Assembly (NCBI GenBank): GCA_027296385.1
Contig: JAPUJD010000176.1
Coordinates: 1-7,613 of the forward strand
Source of the DNA: Acidobacteriota bacterium
GTDB taxonomy: Bacteria > Acidobacteriota > Thermoanaerobaculia > Multivoradales > JAHEKO01
DNA: 7,613 bases
Reading direction: 5' to 3'
Under the pieces are notes generated by a model, which worked only from the letters and a program-made list of their open reading frames with translations, had not been told where the DNA came from and did no database searches. Positions 1 to 6,202 of the stretch are shown piece by piece; the first letter of the stretch is position 1, and each line of letters begins with the position of its first letter. The translations under genes and the position numbers were made by a program.

Positions 1-204
1 GCGGTCGAGGAGGTGCCTTGTGGTTATTCTGGAGAGAGCTTCTCTCTCGGTATCAACCCGGACTACATCGGCAGTTTCCTTAGCGCGGTAGACACCGAGA
101 GGGTGTCGTTCGAGCTCAAGGACGAGAACTCGCAGTGCATCGGACTGCCGATCGACGGTGCGGATCGCCGCTACCTGTGCGTGATCATGCCGATGCGGGT
201 CTAG
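1..204 (+). CDS. dnaN: DNA polymerase III sliding clamp (beta subunit), C-terminal end, 5'-truncated by the window edge
   Basis: The reading frame is open from base 1, giving 67 residues before a TAG at 202-204. The GTG at 13 is an internal codon, not the start. The protein ends in YLCVIMPMRV, matching the conserved MPMR(L/V/I) C-terminus of beta clamps, which lines the pocket where polymerases and other partners dock. The preceding stretch (LGINPDYIGSFLSAV, then VSFELKDENS) follows the clamp's third domain, with its 'FNPxYLxDxL' helix and following strands. The full protein is usually about 360-380 residues, so roughly 300 residues lie upstream of the window. The clamp is a ring-shaped dimer that tethers the replicative polymerase to DNA. 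Being next to gyrB and gyrA fits the usual dnaA-dnaN-gyrase neighbourhood near the chromosome origin. The identification rests on the C-terminal motif, the domain pattern and the neighbours. Confidence 0.93.
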   Translation, partial: AVEEVPCGYSGESFSLGINPDYIGSFLSAVDTERVSFELKDENSQCIGLPIDGADRRYLCVIMPMRV

Positions 205-207
205 CCA

Positions 208-230
208 CGCCCGCTAGACGACCGCGGGCG
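208..230 (+). terminator. Stem-loop just after dnaN, possible terminator
   Basis: CGCCCGC (208-214) pairs perfectly with GCGGGCG (224-230) across a 9-base loop, three bases after the dnaN stop codon. The all-GC 7-bp stem and its position suggest a transcription end or a 3' stabilising hairpin. There is no T-run after it, so it is not a canonical intrinsic terminator. It could slow RNA polymerase, protect the dnaN mRNA 3' end, or be chance in GC-rich DNA. Confidence 0.35.
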
Positions 231-248
231 GCCAGCAGCCCGGTCATC

Positions 249-275
249 GAAGGAAAGCGATCTCTCGGTTCCTTC
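249..275 (+). other. Stem-loop in dnaN-gyrB gap (7 + 3 bp)
   Basis: GAAGGAA (249-255) pairs perfectly with TTCCTTC (269-275). Inside it, CGA (258-260) pairs with TCG (265-267) around a TCTC loop, leaving a small asymmetric internal loop. No protein-coding explanation is visible. Function is unknown: it could be an RNA structure in a transcript reading through from dnaN, or a protein-binding dyad. Confidence 0.4.
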
Positions 276-306
276 TCCAGGCAACGTGACATAACTGAGC
301 CAGCAG

Positions 307-343
307 GCGAGGCATTTCCGGCCAAGCGCCGAATATGCCTCGC
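307..343 (+). other. Strong stem-loop in dnaN-gyrB gap (9 + 3 + 3 bp)
   Basis: GCGAGGCAT (307-315) pairs perfectly with ATGCCTCGC (335-343). The pairing continues inward: TTC (316-318) with GAA (331-333), then GGC (320-322) with GCC (328-330). This leaves single bulges at 319 and 334 and a CAAGC loop (323-327), for 15 pairs in all. No T-run follows on either strand, so it is not an ordinary intrinsic terminator. It could be a structured RNA element, a pause site, an imperfect palindromic repeat or a protein-binding site. I do not recognise the family. Confidence 0.5.
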
Positions 344-488
344 AGTCTAGCAGTCGGAAGGATTGCCCAAGGCGTCATTGGCTGGCCGAGAAGAGCCCGT
401 TTACGCTTTTCTTGTGCCCCGTTTCCACCGGTTTGGAGCCGAGCCGCGACAATGTCTTTAAGTCACTGCAAACAAAGAACTTATTCCT

Positions 489-516
489 TTGCTCCACGAC
501 CTCGACGTGGTACGAT
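489..516 (+). promoter_or_regulatory. Weak sigma-70-like promoter candidate for gyrB
   Basis: TTGCTC (489-494) and TACGAT (511-516) are separated by 16 bases. They match the -35 and -10 consensus at 3 of 6 and 4 of 6 positions. The pair lies at the end of the AT-richer part of the gap, about 75 bases before the gyrB TTG start. The 16-base spacer plus the last base of the -35 hexamer is itself a dyad, CCACG-N7-CGTGG (494-510), which could be an operator. This is only a candidate, since the matches are weak and promoter consensus in this lineage is unknown. Confidence 0.22.
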
Positions 517-577
517 ATGAGCTCAGTCGAGGGGTCGACCCTGTCACCTCTCAGAGACGCTCCCTCGAACCCCCCGG

Positions 578-584
578 TAAGGAG
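578..584 (+). promoter_or_regulatory. Shine-Dalgarno sequence that sets the gyrB start at TTG 592
   Basis: TAAGGAG (578-584) is a near-perfect anti-16S match, and seven bases separate it from the TTG at 592. No comparable site stands before the in-frame ATG at 517 or the TTG at 412. Translation from 592 also places the conserved SIKVLKGLDAVRKRPGMYIG block at the same depth as in other GyrB proteins. Confidence 0.8.
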
Positions 585-591
585 TCCGCAC

Positions 592-3042
592 TTGGCCAAG
601 AAAGCCTCGAGGAACGAGTACACAGCCGAGAGCATCAAGGTCCTCAAGGGCCTCGACGCGGTCCGCAAGCGGCCTGGAATGTACATCGGAGACACCGATG
701 ATGGATCCGGCCTGCACCACATGGTGTTCGAACTCGTCGACAATGCGATCGACGAAGCACAGGCCGGGTTCGCCACGCGGGTCGACGTCTCGATCAACAT
801 CGATGGCTCGGTAACGGTCGAGGACGACGGCCGTGGCATCCCAGTCGATCATCACAAGGGGGAGAATCGCTCGGCGGCCGAAGTCATCCTGACCGAGCTC
901 CATTCCGGCGGCAAGTTCGACAACAACGCCTATAAGGTCTCGGGAGGTCTCCACGGAGTCGGCGTCTCGGTCGTCAACGCCTTGTCGATCGAGCTCAACG
1001 TGGAGATTCGGCGCGACGGCAAAATCTGGCGCCAGAGCTACGAGCGAGGGAAACCGAAGGCCCCGATCGAGGGCACGGGATCGACCAAGAGCACCGGCAG
1101 CAAGGTGAGCTTCTTACCCGACCCCGAGATCTTCGCCCTCACCGAGTTCCACTACGACATCCTATCCACCCGGATGCGCGAGCTCGCTTTCCTCAACAAG
1201 GGCGTGCGCATCCATCTGCACGACCAGCGCACCGACCGCAGTGACTCGTTCCTCTTCAAGGGTGGCATCCGGAGCTTCGTCGAGCATCTCAATCGTCACA
1301 AGTCGACGCTGCACAAGAAGCCGATCCACCTCGAGGAGAAAAAAGACGACGGTACCGGAGAAGAGACCGTCGAGATCGCGATGCAGTGGAACGACGGCTA
1401 CCAGGAACAGATCTTCTGTTTCACCAACACGATCAAGAACCGTGATGGTGGAGCCCATCTGTCCGGCTTCAAGTCGGCCCTCACCCGGACGGTCAATGCC
1501 TATGCCAACAACTCCGGGTTGCTCAAGAAGCTCAAGACCAACCTGACCGGCGACGACATCCGCGAGGGCATCATCGCCGTCGTCTCGATCAAGATCAAGG
1601 ATCCGAAGTTCTCCGGCCAGACCAAGGACAAGCTGGTTTCGTCCGAAATCAAGGGCTGGGTCGAGCAAGTGGTCAACGAGCGGCTCGGCAACTATCTGGA
1701 AGAGAATCCACGGGTTGCGAGACGCATCATCGAGAAATGCGTCGAAGCAGCGAGAGCCCGCGACGCGGCCCGCAAGGCGCGCGAGCTGACCCGCCGCAAG
1801 GGGGCCCTCGACGCCTCGAGCCTGCCCGGCAAGCTGGCCGATTGCTCGGAGCGCAACCCGGAGTTCGCCGAGCTCTTCCTGGTCGAGGGAGAGTCGGCTG
1901 GCGGTACCGCGAAGCAGGGCCGCGACCGGAAATTCCAGGCCATCCTGCCACTCAAGGGCAAGATCCTGAACGTCGAGAAGGCGCGATTCGACAAGATGCT
2001 CTCCTCGGACGAGATCAAGACTTTGATCTCGGCTCTCGGCACCGGTATCGGCAAGGACGACTTCGATGTCTCCAAGGTGCGCTACCACAAGCTGATCATC
2101 ATGTGCGACGCCGATGTCGACGGCGCGCATATCCGCACCCTGATTCTCACCTTCTTCTTCCGCCAGATGGAGGAGCTCGTGCACCGCGGACACCTCTACA
2201 TCGCCCAACCGCCGCTCTACAAAGTCAGTGAGGGCAAGAAGAAGACCTACCTCAAGGACGATGCCGAGTACCAGAAATTTCTCGTCGAGAGAATCCAGGA
2301 CACCTACGAGCTCGAGCTGGTCGCGAACGGCAGCTCGAAGCGCCTCAAGGGAGTCCGCCTGGCCACTTTTCTCGGCAAGGTGACGGAATTCCGCCGGGTC
2401 CTCGACCAGCTGGCGGCGCGCGGCATGCCAGCGGATGCGCTCCGCGTCGCCCTGCTCAACGGCTTGACCAACGAGCGAGCACTGCGCGACAAGAAGCTCC
2501 TCGAGCAGACGGCCGAGATTATCGAGGCCTCCGGCTTCCACAGCGTGGTAGTCGACGAGGACGAGTCGGGCGCCGGTATCATTCGGTTCGTCAGTCGCCG
2601 CGACGGTGTCGAGCGCGACGTGACGATCGACCGCGAGTTGCTGGCGAGCGCACCCTTTCGTGCTCTCGGTCGTAACAAGGTCGGACTCGCGGCGCTGGCG
2701 ACCGAGAGCTATCGCGTCCACCAGGAGAGCAAGAGCTCCAACGAGACGAATCAGCAGCGCCAGAGTTCTGGCCAGCTGACTCAGGGGGAAGCTCTGGAAC
2801 ACCTCTGGGCTGGGGCCAAGAAACGCCTCTCGATCCAGCGTTACAAGGGGCTCGGTGAGATGAACGCCGACCAACTCTGGGAGACGACGATGGATCCCGA
2901 GCGTCGGCGCTTGCTCCAGGTTCGAATCGAGGACGAGATCTCGGCCGACGACACCTTCTCTACCCTAATGGGTGATCAAGTCGAGCCGCGCCGCGAGTTC
3001 ATCGAGAAAAACGCGCTCAACGTCACCAACCTGGACATATGA
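592..3042 (+). CDS. gyrB: DNA gyrase subunit B (ATPase and TOPRIM subunit)
   Basis: The protein has 816 residues from TTG 592, close to the roughly 800 of E. coli GyrB. It hydrolyses ATP to drive strand passage by gyrase in the cytoplasm. The N-terminal GHKL ATPase shows RKRPGMYIGD (25-34), ELVDNAIDEA with general-base Glu47 and Mg-binding Asn51, EDDGRGIP (77-84), GGKFD (106-110) and GLHGVG (119-124). The TOPRIM domain shows EGESAGG from Glu432, PLKGKILNVEKA from Pro453 and DADVDG from Asp506, giving metal ligands Glu432, Asp506 and Asp508. An insertion of about 160-170 residues, roughly 560-730, lies between PPLYKV and RLSIQRYKGLGEMN, as in many Gram-negative GyrBs. The C-terminus, EPRREFIEKNALNVTNLDI, is the classic GyrB/ParE tail. 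Glu434 replaces the Asp equivalent to E. coli Asp426. ParE is the main alternative, but the adjacent gyrA and the insertion favour GyrB. Confidence 0.97.
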   Translation: MAKKASRNEYTAESIKVLKGLDAVRKRPGMYIGDTDDGSGLHHMVFELVDNAIDEAQAGFATRVDVSINIDGSVTVEDDGRGIPVDHHKGENRSAAEVILTELHSGGKFDNNAYKVSGGLHGVGVSVVNALSIELNVEIRRDGKIWRQSYERGKPKAPIEGTGSTKSTGSKVSFLPDPEIFALTEFHYDILSTRMRELAFLNKGVRIHLHDQRTDRSDSFLFKGGIRSFVEHLNRHKSTLHKKPIHLEEKKDDGTGEETVEIAMQWNDGYQEQIFCFTNTIKNRDGGAHLSGFKSALTRTVNAYANNSGLLKKLKTNLTGDDIREGIIAVVSIKIKDPKFSGQTKDKLVSSEIKGWVEQVVNERLGNYLEENPRVARRIIEKCVEAARARDAARKARELTRRKGALDASSLPGKLADCSERNPEFAELFLVEGESAGGTAKQGRDRKFQAILPLKGKILNVEKARFDKMLSSDEIKTLISALGTGIGKDDFDVSKVRYHKLIIMCDADVDGAHIRTLILTFFFRQMEELVHRGHLYIAQPPLYKVSEGKKKTYLKDDAEYQKFLVERIQDTYELELVANGSSKRLKGVRLATFLGKVTEFRRVLDQLAARGMPADALRVALLNGLTNERALRDKKLLEQTAEIIEASGFHSVVVDEDESGAGIIRFVSRRDGVERDVTIDRELLASAPFRALGRNKVGLAALATESYRVHQESKSSNETNQQRQSSGQLTQGEALEHLWAGAKKRLSIQRYKGLGEMNADQLWETTMDPERRRLLQVRIEDEISADDTFSTLMGDQVEPRREFIEKNALNVTNLDI

Positions 3043-3094
3043 GCCCTACCCGCCGGGCCCGGGCAACCGAGCCCCGACAAACGAGCAGAGCAAC

Positions 3095-5584
3095 ATGAGC
3101 GAGCACGATCGAATTCTGCCCTTCGAGGCCACCTTGACGGTGGACATCGAAGAGGAAATGAAGCGCAGCTACATCGACTACGCGATGAGCGTGATCGTCG
3201 GGCGTGCCCTGCCGGACGTGCGCGACGGTCTGAAGCCGGTGCACCGGCGGGTGCTCTATGGCATGTGGGAAACGGGCAGCACGTCGCGCAAGCCCTACAA
3301 GAAGTCCGCCCGCATCGTCGGTGACGTCATGGGCAAGTACCACCCGCACGGCGACGCGGCGATTTACGACACCGTTGTCCGGATGGCCCAGGATTTCTCG
3401 TTGCGCTATCCGCTGATCGACGGCCAGGGCAACTTCGGCTCCATCGACGGCGACAGCGCAGCGGCCATGCGCTACACCGAGGTCCGACTCACTCGGTTGG
3501 CTGAAGAGATGCTCAAGGAGGACATCGACAAGGAGACCGTCGATTGGGGCCTCAACTACGATGGATCACTGCAGGAGCCGTTGGTTCTGCCGGCGCGGGT
3601 GCCCTGTCTGCTGATCAACGGTGCCAGTGGTATCGCCGTTGGCATGGCGACCAACATCCCACCGCACAATCTGGGCGAAGTGATCGACGCCCTCGATCTC
3701 CTGATGGTCAACCCCGAGATCAAGGTCGAAGAGCTCATGCGAGCGGTGCCGGGGCCGGACTTTCCGACCGCGGGATTCATTCATGGCCTGAGCGGCATTC
3801 GCGACGCCTACACCACCGGTCGCGGAGCAATCCAGATGCGTGCCAGGGCCAATATAGAGACCCAGCGCCGCGGGGATCGGCAGTCGATCATCATCACCGA
3901 GCTGCCCTATCAAGTGAATAAGAAACGCCTCGTGGAGCGCATCGCGGGTCTCGTTCGCGAAAAGAAGATCGAGGGGGTCGCGGAACTACGCGACGAATCC
4001 GATCGCGATGGTATGCGGGTGGTCATCGAGGTCAAGCGCGACGCGGTGCCCGAGATCCTGCTCAACCAGCTCTTCAAAATGACCGCGATGCAGTCGACGT
4101 TCGGTATGAACCTGCTGGCCATTGTCGACAATCAGCCGCAGGTGCTGACGCTCAAGCAGATGCTCGAGCACTTCCTCAACCATCGCAAGACAGTCGTCGT
4201 GCGCCGCACGCGCTACGACCTGCGCAAGGCGACGGAACGGGCTCACATCTTGGAGGGCATTCTCAAAGCCCTGGATCATCTCGACGAGGTCATCGCGACG
4301 ATTCGCGCCAGCCAAACGCCGGCGGAGGCACGCATCAACCTGATATCGACCTTCTCGTTCAGTGAGCCGCAGGCGCAGGCGATCCTCGAGATGCGGCTGC
4401 AGAAGCTGACTGGCCTCGAGCGCGAGAAAGTGGTCGAGGAGTATGAGGAGCTGATGGCTGTCATCGAGCGCCTGCGAGCCATCCTGGCCTCCGATCAGCT
4501 GGTGCTCGACGAAATCCGCCGCGAGCTGGCCGCCATTAAGGAAGCGTACGACAACCCACGCCGCACGGAGATCATCCCCCAGACCAACGAGATCACCATC
4601 GAAGACATGATCGCCGACGAGGACATGGTGATCACGGTGACGAACGCAGGCTACATCAAACGCTCGCCGCTGTCGCTCTACCGAGCTCAAAACCGAGGCG
4701 GCAAGGGCCGCATGGGCATGGTGACCAAGGAAGGGGACTTCGTCGAGCACCTCTACGTGGCCTCTGCCCACAGCTACGTTCTGGTCTTCACCGAGAGCGG
4801 CCGCGTGTACTGGATCAAGGTACACGAACTGCCGCAGATGGGGCCCGCGTCACGGGGCAAGGCGATCGTCAACCTGCTCCACCTCGAACACAACGAGCGG
4901 CTGGCGACGACGGTTACCGTGCCGGAGTTCACGGACGATCAGTTCCTGATCTTCGCGACGGTCAACGGCACGGTCAAGAAGACCGCGCTGGCGGCCTACG
5001 CGAACCCCCGCGCCGGAGGCATCATTGCCATCAAGGTCGACGACGGCGATCGCCTTCTCGACGTGCGGATCACCGACGGTGACAACGACATCATGCTGTC
5101 GACGGCGCGGGGCTTCTCGATCCGCTTCGCCGAAGCCGACGCGCGGCCGCTCAGCCGTGCTACCCGTGGCGTTCGCGGTATCTCGCTGCGCAAGGGCGAC
5201 CGCGTGGTGTCGATGGAGAGCCTGACCGGCGAGGGCGAGATCCTGTCGATCGCCGAGAATGGCATCGGTAAGCGCACCAAGGTCGAGCAGTACCGCCGGC
5301 AAGGCCGCGGCGGCAAGGGAATCATCAACCTGAAGGTGTCGAAAAAAACCGGGCAGGTTCTCGCCGCCAAGCAGGTCACGCCGGAAGACGGCATGATGTT
5401 GATCACCCAGGAGGGCAAGATCATCCGCATCAACGTCGACGGCGTTCGCATTTCCGGCCGGGCGACCCAGGGCGTCAAGTTGATGAATCTCGACGAGGGT
5501 GATCGCCTGGTGGCGGTGGCCAAGCTGGCCGAGCGCTCCGACGACGACGACGATTCCGAAGACCCGCAGCCAACGCTCGACTAG
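3095..5584 (+). CDS. gyrA: DNA gyrase subunit A (DNA breakage-reunion subunit)
   Basis: The protein has 829 residues, normal for GyrA. It cuts and rejoins the gate DNA segment and wraps DNA to introduce negative supercoils with GyrB. The family block begins almost at once: YIDYAMSVIVGRALPDVRDG, then KPVHRRVLYGM. The catalytic tyrosine is Tyr127 in AAMRYTE, matching E. coli Tyr122, with KYHPHGDAAIYD at 81-92 ahead of it. The C-terminal beta-pinwheel carries two GyrA-box-type motifs, QNRGGKG (532-538) and QGRGGKG (736-742), which support GyrA over ParC. The protein ends in an acidic tail with five Asp (816-820). ATG 3095 was chosen because family homology starts directly after it; no strong ribosome binding site precedes it. 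The gene starts 52 bases after gyrB, so co-transcription is likely. Ala88 sits at the quinolone-determining Ser83 position of E. coli. Confidence 0.97.
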   Translation: MSEHDRILPFEATLTVDIEEEMKRSYIDYAMSVIVGRALPDVRDGLKPVHRRVLYGMWETGSTSRKPYKKSARIVGDVMGKYHPHGDAAIYDTVVRMAQDFSLRYPLIDGQGNFGSIDGDSAAAMRYTEVRLTRLAEEMLKEDIDKETVDWGLNYDGSLQEPLVLPARVPCLLINGASGIAVGMATNIPPHNLGEVIDALDLLMVNPEIKVEELMRAVPGPDFPTAGFIHGLSGIRDAYTTGRGAIQMRARANIETQRRGDRQSIIITELPYQVNKKRLVERIAGLVREKKIEGVAELRDESDRDGMRVVIEVKRDAVPEILLNQLFKMTAMQSTFGMNLLAIVDNQPQVLTLKQMLEHFLNHRKTVVVRRTRYDLRKATERAHILEGILKALDHLDEVIATIRASQTPAEARINLISTFSFSEPQAQAILEMRLQKLTGLEREKVVEEYEELMAVIERLRAILASDQLVLDEIRRELAAIKEAYDNPRRTEIIPQTNEITIEDMIADEDMVITVTNAGYIKRSPLSLYRAQNRGGKGRMGMVTKEGDFVEHLYVASAHSYVLVFTESGRVYWIKVHELPQMGPASRGKAIVNLLHLEHNERLATTVTVPEFTDDQFLIFATVNGTVKKTALAAYANPRAGGIIAIKVDDGDRLLDVRITDGDNDIMLSTARGFSIRFAEADARPLSRATRGVRGISLRKGDRVVSMESLTGEGEILSIAENGIGKRTKVEQYRRQGRGGKGIINLKVSKKTGQVLAAKQVTPEDGMMLITQEGKIIRINVDGVRISGRATQGVKLMNLDEGDRLVAVAKLAERSDDDDDSEDPQPTLD

Positions 5585-5605
5585 CTGCCTCCGGCGCACC
5601 GACCG

Positions 5606-6202
5606 ATGGACACTCAAGCCGAGCACCCACGGCTGTACTCGATTGCCTGGGCGTTCTATCTCGTGCTGGCCTTGGCCGGCACCGTCTGGATCGGCTGGCG
5701 CGGTGATCTCGGCTGGCGACTGTTCGTCGATCCGGCGAGGTGGTGGCAGGATCTAGCCGCCGGGGCCGGAGCCGGCTTGGCCCTGGTCGGCCTGTGGGTG
5801 CTGGCACGCCGTTGGCTGGCCGCGGCGCGGCGGGTGGAGGTGCACATCGCCGGTCTCTTGGGCGAGATCTCGGGCGAGGAGATTTTCGCCTTGGCCGTGA
5901 TCTCGGGCGTTGGCGAAGAACTCTTCTTCCGCGGCGCCGTCCAGGGATCCTGGGGTTGGCTTTGGGCGACGGCACTCTTCGCGGTTCTTCACACCGGGCC
6001 AGGGCGCGCTTTTCGATTGTGGACCCTGTTTGCCCTCGTCGCGGGCCTCGTCTTTGCCGGCCTCACCCTTTGGAGCGGCAACTTGCTGGCGACGATAGTG
6101 GCACACAGCGTTGTCAACGGCCTCAATCTACGCTCGGTCAGTCACCGGCGACAGACGCTCACCCGTGGAAGCGAAATCGCGGAAGGCGAGCCAGGCCCAT
6201 GA
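5606..6202 (+). CDS. CPBP-family (Abi/CAAX-like) intramembrane metalloprotease
   Basis: A 198-residue hydrophobic protein carrying the three CPBP motifs in order: EELFFR (Glu104, Glu105, Arg109), FAVLH (Phe125 to His129) and HSVVN (His167 to Asn171). The glutamates and histidines form the intramembrane catalytic site. Hydrophobic segments lie near residues 14-31, 50-67, 113-128, 138-156 and 158-172, so it is a compact inner-membrane protein; the tail after 175 is polar. Known relatives process prenylated proteins or peptides, or act in bacteriocin immunity or membrane-anchored regulator cleavage. The substrate here cannot be told. It begins 21 bases after gyrA, in the same frame as gyrA, with only the gyrA stop and seven codons between. 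No Shine-Dalgarno sequence precedes its ATG. Its stop overlaps the next gene's start, pointing to one transcript and coupled translation. Confidence 0.85.
   Translation: MDTQAEHPRLYSIAWAFYLVLALAGTVWIGWRGDLGWRLFVDPARWWQDLAAGAGAGLALVGLWVLARRWLAAARRVEVHIAGLLGEISGEEIFALAVISGVGEELFFRGAVQGSWGWLWATALFAVLHTGPGRAFRLWTLFALVAGLVFAGLTLWSGNLLATIVAHSVVNGLNLRSVSHRRQTLTRGSEIAEGEPGP

Larger units (their letters stand above)
205..591. other. dnaN-gyrB intergenic region, 387 bases, no gene recognised
   Basis: Many genomes have recF between dnaN and gyrB; here there is no gene. Short open frames on both strands show no recognisable protein. The frame that continues gyrB upstream to 412 reads as low-quality sequence unlike any GyrB N-terminus. 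The first part (205-345) contains three perfect stem-loops, listed separately. The middle (about 345-450) shows nothing I can name. Bases 451-490 are locally AT-richer than the rest and lead into a weak promoter candidate and a cluster of short dyads before the gyrB ribosome binding site. I saw no DnaA-box cluster, tRNA or SRP RNA core here. Confidence 0.7.

Noticed and set aside
241..275. Possible bacterial SRP (4.5S) RNA, because GGTCATCGAAGGAAAGC recalls its core
   Set aside because: The conserved asymmetric-loop arrangement and the second strand of the core are missing; the pairing found is a simple GAAGGAA/TTCCTTC hairpin.
307..343. REP-type mobile palindrome associated with a RAYT transposase
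   Set aside because: No GTAG/GGAG-type tetranucleotide sits at the hairpin foot, and no second copy is present in the window.
205..591. Possible replication origin in the dnaN-gyrB gap
   Set aside because: There is no cluster of TTATCCACA-like DnaA boxes. The nearest word, GTTTCCACC at 421-429, is a single poor match, and the AT-richer stretch is short.
412..591. N-terminal extension of GyrB from TTG 412 or ATG 517
   Set aside because: The extra residues look unlike GyrB, no ribosome binding site precedes either start, and TTG 592 has both a strong site and the right protein length.
1162..2874. A 570-codon open frame on the - strand opposite gyrB (and a 279-codon one at 3986-4825 opposite gyrA)
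   Set aside because: These are antisense shadows expected in GC-rich coding DNA with strong codon bias. The translations are low-complexity, rich in L, D, E, V and R, show no known domain, and lie wholly opposite well-supported genes.
3043..3064. GC-rich hairpin between gyrB and gyrA (GCCC with GGGC) as a terminator
   Set aside because: The stem is only 4 bp with several equal alternatives, has no T-run, and would split genes that normally act together.
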